From: Deltaproteobacteria bacterium
Lineage (GTDB): Bacteria; Desulfobacterota; Desulfobacteria; Desulfobacterales; Desulfosalsimonadaceae
Assembly (NCBI GenBank): GCA_024280875.1
Contig: JAJRPH010000054.1
Span: 1-15,396, forward strand
Length of the DNA: 15,396 nt
Direction: 5' to 3'
Shown here: positions 8,874-15,396 of the stretch, in pieces
Layout: every line of letters begins with the position of its first letter
How positions within the stretch are numbered: the first letter of the stretch is position 1
Translations under genes and position numbers: made by a program
The notes under the pieces: generated by a model
Databases searched by the model: none
What the model saw: the letters and a program-made list of their open reading frames with translations, nothing else
Told to the model about the DNA's origin: nothing

Positions 8874-9512
8874 TCAGCTAAATAATTCACGGGCTCTTGA
8901 ATTATATTTTTTTATCTCTTTCTCTTTGCCTTTTAACTGGTAGTAATCGCCACTGTATATATTAAGCTTGCACAAATCCGCCGGAGTGATGTCGGATGAA
9001 TCCATAGCAGGCAATGCTCCGCCGGCTTCCAGACCGGCAACGACCAGTTCCGAGCAGAAAAATTTTGAAAAATCCTCTTTGATGTTGGGTTGGTGATGGA
9101 TAAAGGTGTCAAACATCAATTCTGTTGCATCAGATAAGTCAAAAGGCTTGCCAGCCTGGTGGATCAGGAAGTCATAAAAAAATTTCAAATCCAGTTTTTT
9201 TCGGATTTCAGGGTTTAACGGCAGCCACCAGACATCCCCATCATAAGCATTAATAACCTGGCTGAGCCGGTTAATTTGTACGCCTAAAAAACCTTTATAT
9301 TCTGTTGATTCAATGATTTGGTTAAAGATGCCTTCCTGAGGCGTGTTACCGATCATCAGTTTTGACTGCAAAATGACACCTGAATGGGACACGCAGGACC
9401 GGGTAATCCATTTGAAAATATCCGACATAAAACAGTTGCCGCCAAAAGCAATCACATCTCCCGGCTCCATCAGGCTGCGGATTTGATTGTATTCTGTTTT
9501 GTTCCAACCCAT
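8874..9512 (-). CDS. Permuted papain-like amidase/peptidase (C92, YiiX/YaeF-type; NlpC/P60-related)
   Basis: The 212-residue protein starts at an ATG preceded by GGGAGG (9521-9526), eight bases away. It opens with the family signature PGDVIAFGG (17-25) and then SHSGVIL with His43, IIEST with Glu68, a GDVWWLPL strand (92-99), GKPFD (121-125) and FFCSELV with Cys153. The order His, acidic residue, then Cys is that of the circularly permuted papain-like fold, in which these residues form the active site. Family members cleave or transfer amide or acyl bonds in peptidoglycan, lipids or peptides; the substrate here is unknown. No signal peptide is visible, so it is probably cytoplasmic. The gene follows the radical SAM gene by 84 bases on the same strand, probably as one transcript, which suggests a linked job. 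Confidence 0.8.
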   Translation of the reverse strand: MGWNKTEYNQIRSLMEPGDVIAFGGNCFMSDIFKWITRSCVSHSGVILQSKLMIGNTPQEGIFNQIIESTEYKGFLGVQINRLSQVINAYDGDVWWLPLNPEIRKKLDLKFFYDFLIHQAGKPFDLSDATELMFDTFIHHQPNIKEDFSKFFCSELVVAGLEAGGALPAMDSSDITPADLCKLNIYSGDYYQLKGKEKEIKKYNSRARELFS

Positions 9513-9596
9513 AATAAAAGCCTCCCATAATATTTTGTAGTTACCTGATGCAGTGTTACTTGAAGGGGTTTTATAATTTGAAATTACCGTTAGAAT

Positions 9597-11141
9597 TTAT
9601 TGTGCCAATTGTTTGAAGGGTGAAAAGTTTTCATATAAGTCCGTTAGAAGTTTTTCATTAATATAACCACGAGAATCTGTGAGCATTGTTGGATTAAAAT
9701 AATCAGTATATCTGTTATCCACCGGGAAAGCAGGTTTGTATACTGAATCAAGGGGTTCAGTTGAGCCGATAAACGTCCGGTGATGTTTTTTGAAACCATT
9801 TGTAATGAAATTTGTTCCAAGGGTGCTTAGCTTGGGCGTACAAAGCAGAAGAGGACTGCTCATCAAAAACGGTAGGGCATTTAGCTTAAATTTTGTTTTA
9901 TAAAGTTGATAAAATTTTTGGGCATGCCTGAAAATTTTTTTTCTATACCCGGTGAGGTGCTGAATCTGTTTAATAAAATCAACAACATCTGGAATTGGAT
10001 CCAAAGGCTTTAACATTAACGTCGTGCTGTCCATATCCCGTAACTTGATATTCGGAAGCAGCAAATTATTGGATACACAATCATAGAAATATGGTGTTCT
10101 TAAAATGGGTATGCCAATCGATATATAAGAAGGCAAAGGGATTTCAGGTGTATCAAGAATAAATTCCAGTTCGTTTTTAAGCTCGGTGATTGTCCGGCTT
10201 GAAATATCCATGACAAGGCCGTAAGTGAATACAATGCCGGCGTTTAAACATTTTTTGATGGCATCGACTTGCGGCAGTCGGATATTCTGAAATTTTTTAA
10301 ATTTGATGATCGATTTATCGTCAAAGCTTTCAACACCACTGAACAGGCCAAGGCATCCTGCCTCGCTAGCCTTTGTCAGGTTCTCGTCTGATAAAAATTC
10401 TTCTGATACGTTTGCTATCCAGTCTTTCAGATAACCTTGGTGTTTTAATTGTTTTAGCAACAGAAATTTGTCATCAAGGAGCTGGCTGTTTGTGCCGCCG
10501 AAATTGTTGTCAATAAAGATAATTTTGTTTTTCCTGCCAAGGGCCTGGAATTGCCGGCTCAGGTATTTGGTGTCATAGGACTGATATTCTCTGTTTTCCG
10601 ATGTCAGGGAGCAGAAAGAACATTTATAATAACAGTTTCTGCTGGATTCGACATACCTGCCGAATTTCATCCAGTAGGTCAGGTCATAGCGAGGGATCAC
10701 CCATCCGTTTTTAATTAAACTTTCGGAGACATATTCTTGTCCGAATACGTCTTCAATGACATCCTTGAGTTGTTCAACATCTCCGGTGCAGGCGTAATCA
10801 AAAAAAGGTTCTGAATAACACGGCAGGGCCCGGATTGCCGGCCCCCCGGCCACCACAATAGCCTTTGGGCTTTTTGTGCGCACATAGGCGGTAATATGCA
10901 GCATTCTGTCAAATGCGTTATTTAGGCCTGTTAAAACCAGCATGTCCGGAAAAGAGAGCAGCCGATCATTTTCCAGCGGACCGCTGTATTGTTCATTGTA
11001 TAATTTGATTTCGCAAAGATTTGTAGAAAATGCGCCGGCAAGAAAGGCGGGTCCCATAGCCTGGGGAATTTTAGTCTGGCGTCGGACCGGATAGCGAAAC
11101 TCGTCAAAGCAGCAGTTTACGATCAGTATCTTTTTTTTCAT
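9597..11141 (-). CDS. B12-binding-domain-type radical SAM enzyme
   Basis: 514 residues, ATG at 11141, with AAGGAG at 11154-11159 as ribosome binding site. The first 140 residues look like a Rossmann-type cobalamin-binding domain (KKKILIVNCCFDEF, then KIPQAMGPAFLAGAF, VVAGGPAIRALP at 96-107, and ACTGDVEQ), though no DxHxxG histidine motif is seen, so actual B12 binding is uncertain. The radical SAM cluster motif is C170-YYK-C174-SF-C177. It is followed by a TIM-barrel-like region (IIFIDNNFGG, LGLFSGVES) and a C-terminal tail (about 430-514) not found in the core fold. Members of this class catalyse methylations or other radical rearrangements using S-adenosylmethionine. The substrate is unknown. 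It is transcribed with the amidase, and its tail has a second, relic copy beyond that gene. It diverges from the KamA-like gene across a 763-bp spacer. Confidence 0.88.
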   Translation of the reverse strand: MKKKILIVNCCFDEFRYPVRRQTKIPQAMGPAFLAGAFSTNLCEIKLYNEQYSGPLENDRLLSFPDMLVLTGLNNAFDRMLHITAYVRTKSPKAIVVAGGPAIRALPCYSEPFFDYACTGDVEQLKDVIEDVFGQEYVSESLIKNGWVIPRYDLTYWMKFGRYVESSRNCYYKCSFCSLTSENREYQSYDTKYLSRQFQALGRKNKIIFIDNNFGGTNSQLLDDKFLLLKQLKHQGYLKDWIANVSEEFLSDENLTKASEAGCLGLFSGVESFDDKSIIKFKKFQNIRLPQVDAIKKCLNAGIVFTYGLVMDISSRTITELKNELEFILDTPEIPLPSYISIGIPILRTPYFYDCVSNNLLLPNIKLRDMDSTTLMLKPLDPIPDVVDFIKQIQHLTGYRKKIFRHAQKFYQLYKTKFKLNALPFLMSSPLLLCTPKLSTLGTNFITNGFKKHHRTFIGSTEPLDSVYKPAFPVDNRYTDYFNPTMLTDSRGYINEKLLTDLYENFSPFKQLAQ

Positions 11142-11714
11142 GAATTGTGATGTCTCCTTATGGTTTTTAAAAGAGTTAAGTCATTTAGTAAGACACCATC
11201 TTGTTCTAAGAAAAAAACTGAATTTATATATCATAAAAATAGGAAATAATAAATATAATAAAGAGATAGTGAACGTTTTATATAACATTTTGAAAATCCT
11301 TCCCATCAAGATTTGCACTGATTCACAGCAACTATCAGGCCGATTTAGGATTTAAGTTTATATTTATCGGGTTTGTAATTCTGAAGTCCTTTTTGCCAGG
11401 TAAGTGGGGAAAAGAACTTTTTAATTAAATTTAGTTCTAAGTTATATACTAATTGTCTTCTAAAATCATTTATCGAACTCAGTAAAAAAGCTTAAGGAGT
11501 ATTATTTAAATATTTTCGGCAAATTATTTGTAAAAACTATTTGGTTTTATTCGCCTATATTTTAAAAATATATAAATAAAACAGTAAATTGTTTATACGG
11601 CGGTCATAAGATGCTGTTAATAAAACAAGATTTATAAGTTTAATAAAAAGGTTATTTAGTAAACAGTTGAGTTCATTGTGTTTATATTGATAATTAGTTT
11701 GTCACATTATTTCA

Positions 11715-11743
11715 TTGACTTACAGGTTTGCGTATGGTAAATT
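11715..11743 (+). promoter_or_regulatory. Candidate sigma70-type promoter of the KamA-like gene
   Basis: TTGACT (11715-11720) and TAAATT (11738-11743) are separated by 17 bases and fit -35 and -10 boxes moderately well. Transcription from here would give a leader of about 155 nt that includes the GC-richer hairpin block before the ATG at 11905. In such an AT-rich stretch chance matches are common. Confidence 0.3.
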
Positions 11744-11812
11744 TAAAGGTGCAAAATAAAAGATAAAAAAATAATTAGGTTCTACTTGTTTTTAATTGTA
11801 GTTGAGGCCGTT

Positions 11813-11843
11813 TGAGGAGCAGCCTTTTCAGGTTTGCCCCTTC
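11813..11843 (+). promoter_or_regulatory. Possible structured 5' leader hairpin upstream of the KamA-like gene
   Basis: GAGGAGCAGCC can pair, with one mismatch and an offset, with GGTTTGCCCCTT across a six-base loop (TTTTCA). It lies in the GC-richer block that ends at the ribosome binding site AAGGAG (11892-11897). I compared it by eye with common riboswitch consensus elements and recognised none. Confidence 0.25.
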
Positions 11844-11904
11844 TTTAAAGTTTTGGCTCAGGAAAGCGTGGCGCCGGTAAGCAAGTAGAAAAAGGAGAAG
11901 AGAG

Positions 11905-13272
11905 ATGCAAACATTTTTTGAAAGTCCGCTGAGCTCCGTATTATCAAAGAATTATTTAACCCCGAAGAAGCTTGCCCATTATAAGCCGTATACACTTCGA
12001 AATTTTAGAGAAATTTCACAGATTCGCCGATTGTCCGCTGAACAGATTGAGGCAATCGAAGTTGTTGGAAGAGTATTTCCGTTTAAAACGAATAATTATG
12101 TTGTAAATGAATTGATTGATTGGGGGAATGTGCTGGATGATCCGATTTTTATTCTCAATTTTCCCCAAAAAGATATGCTCAATCCTGCTCAATACGAAAC
12201 AATTGTGAATTTATTGAAGCGCAACGCCGGCAAAGAAGAGATTGACCGGGCTGCAATGAAAATACGGTTGGAGCTGAATCCCCATCCGGCCGGGCAGGAG
12301 AATAATATTCCGTCTCATAACGGTTTAAAATTAAAAGGAAGCCAGCATAAATACAAGGAAACAATTTTGTTTTTTCCCAGTCATGGGCAAACCTGCCATG
12401 CATATTGTACATTTTGTTTTCGGTGGCCGCAGTTTGTCGGTATGAATGATATCAAGTTTGCCATGCGCGAAACAAGTCTGCTGGTTAACTATATTCAGGA
12501 TCATCCGGAAATAACCGATTTGATATTTACCGGCGGCGATCCCATGGTGATGAGTACAAAATTATTAGCCGCATACATCAATCCTGTTTTGAAAGCAAAT
12601 ATCCGGCATTTGAAGACGATCCGGATTGGCACCAAAGCGTTGAGCTACTGGCCGTATCGATTTTTAACCGATGATGATTCGGAAGAACTGCTGGATTTAT
12701 TTAATAAAATAATTCGTTCCGGAAAACATTTATCCATTATGGCGCATTTTAATCATCCCCGGGAATTGGAACCGGAGGCAATGAAGGATGCGATAAAAAG
12801 AATACGGGAAACCGGCGCTGAGATCAGAACCCAGTCTCCGCTGTTAAAGCATATTAACGATGCGCCGGAATTGTGGGCCAGAATGTGGCAGGCCCAGGTG
12901 GAGCTGGGGTGTATTCCGTATTATATGTTTGTTGTCAGAGATACCGGCACGCATCAGTATTTTGAAGTTACCCTGGAAAAGGCCTGGCATGTGTTCCGGA
13001 ACGCTTATCAGAAAGTCAGCGGACTGGCGCGAACGGTCAGGGGACCGAGCATGTCGGCAGATCCGGGAAAAATCCAGGTGCTGGGCATCAGTGAAATAAA
13101 CGGGGAAAAAGTTTTTGTGCTGCGATTTCTGCAGGGAAGAAATCCGGATTGGGTGGGGATTCCCTTTTTTGCCGGATATGATAAAAATGCCAAATGGTTG
13201 AGTGATTTACGGCCGGCATTCAATAATGATCGTTTTTTCTTTGAAGAAAATCCATCATCAGCTGGCCGTTGA
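11905..13272 (+). CDS. KamA-like radical SAM protein (lysine 2,3-aminomutase family, divergent)
   Basis: 455 residues, ATG at 11905 with AAGGAG at 11892-11897. The cluster motif is C164-HAY-C168-TF-C171 followed by FRWPQFVG, and the SAM-contact motif is FTGGDPMVM (208-216), both as in the KamA family. IRIGTKAL, then a barrel strand (HLSIMAHFNHPREL) and IRTQSPLLKHIND also match aminomutases. True lysine 2,3-aminomutases bind pyridoxal phosphate through a lysine in a glycine-rich PGGGGK segment. Here the corresponding part reads SGLARTVRGPSMSADPGK (Lys389 last), so a lysine is present but the glycine run is not. The protein may therefore use PLP differently or act on another substrate. Known relatives move an amino group between carbons of lysine or a related amino acid, for example to make beta-lysine as an osmolyte. 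It stands alone on its strand. Confidence 0.85.
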   Translation: MQTFFESPLSSVLSKNYLTPKKLAHYKPYTLRNFREISQIRRLSAEQIEAIEVVGRVFPFKTNNYVVNELIDWGNVLDDPIFILNFPQKDMLNPAQYETIVNLLKRNAGKEEIDRAAMKIRLELNPHPAGQENNIPSHNGLKLKGSQHKYKETILFFPSHGQTCHAYCTFCFRWPQFVGMNDIKFAMRETSLLVNYIQDHPEITDLIFTGGDPMVMSTKLLAAYINPVLKANIRHLKTIRIGTKALSYWPYRFLTDDDSEELLDLFNKIIRSGKHLSIMAHFNHPRELEPEAMKDAIKRIRETGAEIRTQSPLLKHINDAPELWARMWQAQVELGCIPYYMFVVRDTGTHQYFEVTLEKAWHVFRNAYQKVSGLARTVRGPSMSADPGKIQVLGISEINGEKVFVLRFLQGRNPDWVGIPFFAGYDKNAKWLSDLRPAFNNDRFFFEENPSSAGR

Positions 13273-13274
13273 TG

Positions 13275-13330
13275 ATTTTGGTTTTGAATTAACCCCAAAA
13301 TTGTGACCGGCACCGGTATTATTTTTTCTT
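13275..13330 (+). terminator. Terminator-like hairpins between convergent genes
   Basis: Two stems lie in the 46-base gap and just beyond it. ATTTTGGTT (13275-13283) pairs with AACCCCAAAAT (13291-13301) with one bulge, and ACCG/CGGT form a small stem (13306-13317). A T-rich run (13318-13329) follows, so the KamA-like transcript could end here. Confidence 0.45.
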
Positions 13331-13795
13331 ATTTTCCGAAAAAAATATCGATGCCGGTATTTTTTTAATAAATACCACAAAAACAAGATACAGGGATGCG
13401 GATAGAATAATAATATCCCGGAAAATCGTGTCCATGTCAATGATATCCCCGGGCGCTGTTGAAAAGCATCCGCAGCTGATATCAAGTCCTCTTGCGATAT
13501 TGAAAGAAAGGGCGGAAATAAAAGCAATTATTAACAAATTATACAAGATAACAGTTCCCTGCATCCAAATGCCCATGATCAGCAGTCCGCCGATAATAAC
13601 CTCAAGCCATGGCAGGGTAATGGCAAATATATTGATGAGCATACCGGGAAGTAGTTGATAACTATATACAACCCCTGCAAATGCCGCAGTGTCCATAATT
13701 TTGGGGATTCCGGCGGCGATAAATATCGCACCGAGGATAAAACGGACGATGATGGATATCCTGTGGTGAATTTTTAACGAAGTTGGTATATTCAT
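13319..13795 (-). CDS. MauE/DoxX-type redox-associated membrane protein
   Basis: 158 residues with four hydrophobic segments (about 14-32, 50-75, 78-98 and 124-143), typical of DoxX/MauE proteins. The feature that places it near MauE is the CGC motif, Cys108 and Cys110, in LDISCGCFS between segments three and four. The first segment also carries the family GxxFxxAGxPK pattern (GAIFIAAGIPK). Such proteins sit in the inner membrane and are thought to pass thiol or quinone redox equivalents during maturation of periplasmic proteins; this is family knowledge, not shown here. The ATG (13795-13793) overlaps a TGA (ATGA) that may have ended the preceding CDF gene when it was intact, which suggests coupled translation. 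The rhodanese-like gene further upstream is a frequent neighbour of this type. Confidence 0.8.
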   Translation of the reverse strand: MNIPTSLKIHHRISIIVRFILGAIFIAAGIPKIMDTAAFAGVVYSYQLLPGMLINIFAITLPWLEVIIGGLLIMGIWMQGTVILYNLLIIAFISALSFNIARGLDISCGCFSTAPGDIIDMDTIFRDIIILSASLYLVFVVFIKKIPASIFFSENKKK

Positions 13796-14393
13796 AATTT
13801 TTTTTCCCGCAGCCGGTTAAATTTTTTTTTGTTCCGAATTGGAAACCGCACAAAGCGGTTTCAAACTGAATTACCGGATGGTCAATGCCGAATTTGTGAA
13901 ACAGTTGATGCCGTATTTTTTCCGATAAAATTTCAGTTTTACTGACCAGCTGGTTTTTTACAGTCAGGTGGCAGCTGAATGCAATTCCGGTGTTTCCGAC
14001 ATTCCAAGCATGCACAGGGAATGTGCGGATTCAATATCTGGCCGGGTTTCAAGAATATCTCTGAACCTCTGAAAGGTCAAGTCCTCTTGGCGTAGCGTTC
14101 ATCAATATTGAAGCCCCTTTTCTGCCGATATGCAGAGCGATATATGAAATCAAAAGCCCTGCAAAATCACTAAAGTTATGGATGGCATCGGAAATCAGGG
14201 CCATACTATTGGACAAAAATCCCCCGATAATCTGTATCACGGGGATCAAAAAATTTAATGCCATCGTGAATAAAAGGCGGTGGCCAATCGTTTGTGTATC
14301 GTCTATGGCGTGATGGTGGCGGTGGATATGTCCCGGATGGGTGTTTTTTGAATTCGGGTGTTTTGCAGTGATGTCTATTCGCTTGGGCGTCAT
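13792..14393 (-). pseudogene. Broken CDF (cation diffusion facilitator) zinc/cation transporter gene
   Basis: Pieces of a CDF transporter are in order but not readable. ATG at 14393 starts a His-rich N-terminus (HPGHIHRHHH), then TM1-TM2 with DAIHNFSDF, the half of the zinc site in TM2. After HIGRKGA (about 14112) the sequence jumps to ILMNATPRGLDLSEVQ, a motif that normally sits past TM6; TM3-TM6 with the second zinc half-site are missing. Frame breaks follow: one near 14058, another near 14015 where CTGTGCAT looks like CTGCAT with TG duplicated. Between them DILETRPDIESAHSL is readable, and after them HAWNVGNTGIAF and HKFGIDHPVIQFE are the usual C-terminal domain. The gene begins 10 bases after the rhodanese stop and its end overlaps the MauE/DoxX start, so it was part of this operon. 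It cannot make a working transporter. Confidence 0.85.
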
Positions 14394-14403
14394 GAGTTTG
14401 TTA

Positions 14404-14907
14404 TTATCGTTGTGCTTCCGGCAAGTCAACCGGCAGGTTATTCTGATTCCAAATCGTCCAGCCATTGACCAGCGCACGGACCTTTGCAAAACCGAGATCA
14501 GACAAAAATACTGCCAGTTTGTCGCTCAGCTCGCAAGTCACCCCATCACAGTAGGTAATGATATTTTTTTCAGGGGGAATATTTACAATCACGTCAAAAC
14601 ATTTTTCTTCAGCTTGATGCCAGGGCAGGCTGAGTGCTCCCCGAATATGCCCTTGCTTGTAAATTGATTCGGGACGCGCATCGATAAAAACAGCGTCGTT
14701 GTTGCTGAAAAGCGAGGCTGCTTCAGCAACAGAAATAGTTGATGTATATTCGGTAACGGTATTTTCTGAAATGTTTTCACTCCAGGAGCAAAACAGGGGA
14801 AGGGTGTTGGCACGGATCTGGTTGTAGCCAAGCGCGAAGCAGACCGTGATGACTATAATTACCGGAATTTGCCAGAGTGCTTTCATGGGTGTTGTTTTCA
14901 TATCCAT
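14404..14907 (-). CDS. Membrane-anchored rhodanese-like sulfurtransferase
   Basis: 167 residues, one N-terminal hydrophobic segment (about 11-28), then an outside-facing rhodanese domain. Motifs: VFIDARPESIYKQGHIRGAL (73-92), the usual substrate-loop start of rhodaneses, and the active-site loop YCDGVTCELS with catalytic Cys120. A second cysteine, Cys125, sits in the same loop, and Cys40 lies near the membrane. Rhodaneses move sulfane sulfur through a persulfide on the loop cysteine. A membrane-anchored form suggests work at the periplasmic face, in sulfide, polysulfide or thiol metabolism. No strong ribosome binding site precedes the ATG at 14907; Met3 at 14901 is an alternative. It heads a minus-strand cluster with the CDF relic and the MauE/DoxX protein. 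Confidence 0.85.
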   Translation of the reverse strand: MDMKTTPMKALWQIPVIIVITVCFALGYNQIRANTLPLFCSWSENISENTVTEYTSTISVAEAASLFSNNDAVFIDARPESIYKQGHIRGALSLPWHQAEEKCFDVIVNIPPEKNIITYCDGVTCELSDKLAVFLSDLGFAKVRALVNGWTIWNQNNLPVDLPEAQR

Positions 14908-15219
14908 TGGGTTTATAAATTTTTAATCTGCAGTCCTTGTAACTACTCAGGTTATTTAGACAGAAGGTGTTTAGGCTGAAGGGCGTTCTGAATAGATCAT
15001 TTTTCAAAAAGAGCACATTCCGTCTGTCCTCTCTTCAGCCTTCAGACGATCTACCTGAGCAGTCATCAACCATATTAATAAATATAAAATAATAAAAAAA
15101 TATTGATGTCAAGTGCCACTCAATGTATTTTTTGATCGTTTATTCCATAGATGATTAAAGACCACAGTCATAACCGAAAAAAAAGCAATTGCAAAATAAA
15201 TAGTCAACGGGAGAGGCAA
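14908..15219. other. 312-bp divergent spacer between the rhodanese-like gene and mtnA
   Basis: Apart from the inverted-repeat element it holds AT-rich sequence with no recognised gene. The minus-strand frame 15109-15315 lies antisense to the start of mtnA and has no family resemblance, so it is not called. The mtnA ribosome binding site GGGAGAGG is at 15209-15216. Confidence 0.55.
14942..15063. repeat. Inverted-repeat intergenic element (REP/MITE-like)
   Basis: Outer arms ACT-A-CTCAGGT (14942-14952) and ACCTGAG-C-AGT (15053-15063) are inverted copies with one mismatch. Inside them GGCTGAAG (14974-14981) is perfectly complementary to CTTCAGCC (15033-15040). The left arm also holds two near-identical 13-mers, TTTAGACAGAAGG (14955-14967) and TTTAGGCTGAAGG (14970-14982). 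CGTCTG and CAGACG (15021-15026, 15042-15047) offer an alternative fold. I see no coding sequence, and no clear target-site duplication outside the arms. Known possibilities are a repeated extragenic palindrome, a tiny non-autonomous element, or a structured leader for one of the flanking genes. Confidence 0.6.
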
Positions 15220-15396
15220 ATGAAAAATGCGGGCGAAAAATTCAGGCCGATATGGATTGATCACCAGTCCGATGCGGTGAAAGTTATTGATCAGCGAGCC
15301 CTGCCCCATGAACAAATTGATATGGAATTAAATTCCGTTAAACAGGTGATTTTCGCTATCAGGGAAATGGTTGTCAGAGGGGCTCCGCTTATCGGG
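15220..15396 (+). CDS. mtnA: Methylthioribose-1-phosphate isomerase, N-terminal part (window edge)
   Basis: The frame from ATG 15220 stays open to the window end, 59 codons. GGGAGAGG (15209-15216) is a good ribosome binding site three bases before the start. The protein reads PIWIDHQSDAVKVIDQRALP, then a helix, and ends with MVVRGAPLIG. DQRxLP and VRGAPxIG are the N-terminal signatures of MtnA, the isomerase that turns 5-methylthioribose-1-phosphate into the ribulose form in methionine salvage. This is relevant beside two radical SAM genes, whose activity can produce 5'-deoxyadenosine rather than methylthioadenosine, but the link is speculative. The catalytic cysteine and aspartate lie beyond the window. 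Confidence 0.85.
   Translation, partial: MKNAGEKFRPIWIDHQSDAVKVIDQRALPHEQIDMELNSVKQVIFAIREMVVRGAPLIG

Larger units (their letters stand above)
11142..11904. other. 763-bp very AT-rich divergent intergenic region between two radical SAM genes
   Basis: The stretch is strikingly AT-rich and contains no frame with a ribosome binding site; the plus-strand frame 11140-11355 starts inside the radical SAM gene's own start and is not credible. Composition changes near 11800, where a short GC-richer block of about 85 bases precedes the KamA-like gene. Known contents are the ribosome binding sites of both flanking genes, one candidate promoter (11715-11743) and a potential hairpin (11813-11843). Confidence 0.6.

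Noticed and set aside
8874..8876. Amidase TGA read as selenocysteine, extending the protein into the relic tail
   Set aside because: The frame does continue with recognisable sequence, but no SECIS-like hairpin is visible next to it and no known amidase carries such an extension. A relic is simpler.
11140..11355. Plus-strand frame of 71 codons in the AT-rich spacer
   Set aside because: It starts on the complement of the radical SAM start codon, lacks a ribosome binding site and looks like random AT-rich translation.
11801..11904. Known riboswitch upstream of the KamA-like gene
   Set aside because: Compared by eye with cobalamin, SAM, lysine, TPP, glycine and cyclic-di-GMP consensus cores; none fits.

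Overview
The window looks like a chromosomal segment of a low-to-moderate GC anaerobic deltaproteobacterium, most likely a Desulfobacterales-type sulfate reducer. This is an inference from gene content: a giant Ser/Thr-kinase/histidine-kinase hybrid, a multi-cysteine 4Fe-4S protein, two radical SAM enzymes and a MauE/DoxX-rhodanese pair. No rRNA, tRNA, CRISPR array or intact transposase was recognised.

Layout. Positions 1-213 (+) hold the C-terminus of a probable YihG-like acyltransferase. Positions 241-6714 (-) encode one 2157-residue signalling protein: protein kinase domain, AAA-type ATPase, helical repeats, GAF, PAS, HisKA, HATPase, receiver and HPt. Its kinase domain has Asn where the catalytic HRD aspartate is expected. 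After a 610-bp AT-rich spacer comes a divergent 4Fe-4S protein gene (7325-8534, +), split by one extra base in a run of six A. Next, on the minus strand, is a two-gene unit: a B12-binding-type radical SAM enzyme (9597-11141) followed by a permuted papain-like (C92/YiiX-type) amidase (8874-9512). Directly behind the amidase stop, in the same frame, is a fragment resembling the C-terminal tail of that radical SAM enzyme, probably debris of a second copy. A 763-bp very AT-rich spacer separates this unit from a divergent KamA-like radical SAM gene (11905-13272, +).

The right part is a minus-strand cluster: rhodanese-like membrane-anchored protein (14404-14907), a wrecked CDF zinc/cation transporter gene (about 13792-14393) and a MauE/DoxX-type membrane protein (13319-13795). 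The window closes with the start of mtnA (15220-15396, +). Between the divergent rhodanese and mtnA genes lies a compact inverted-repeat element (14942-15063) with REP/MITE-like architecture.

Working together. The two radical SAM genes, the amidase and the nearby Fe-S protein form an accessory region whose pathway I cannot name. Two of the genes (Fe-S protein, CDF transporter) are broken and one fragment is a relic, so the region looks as if it is decaying or being rearranged. The observations most worth following are the Asp-to-Asn kinase, the radical SAM/amidase pair with its relic tail, the KamA-like enzyme with a changed PLP-lysine region, and the inverted-repeat element.
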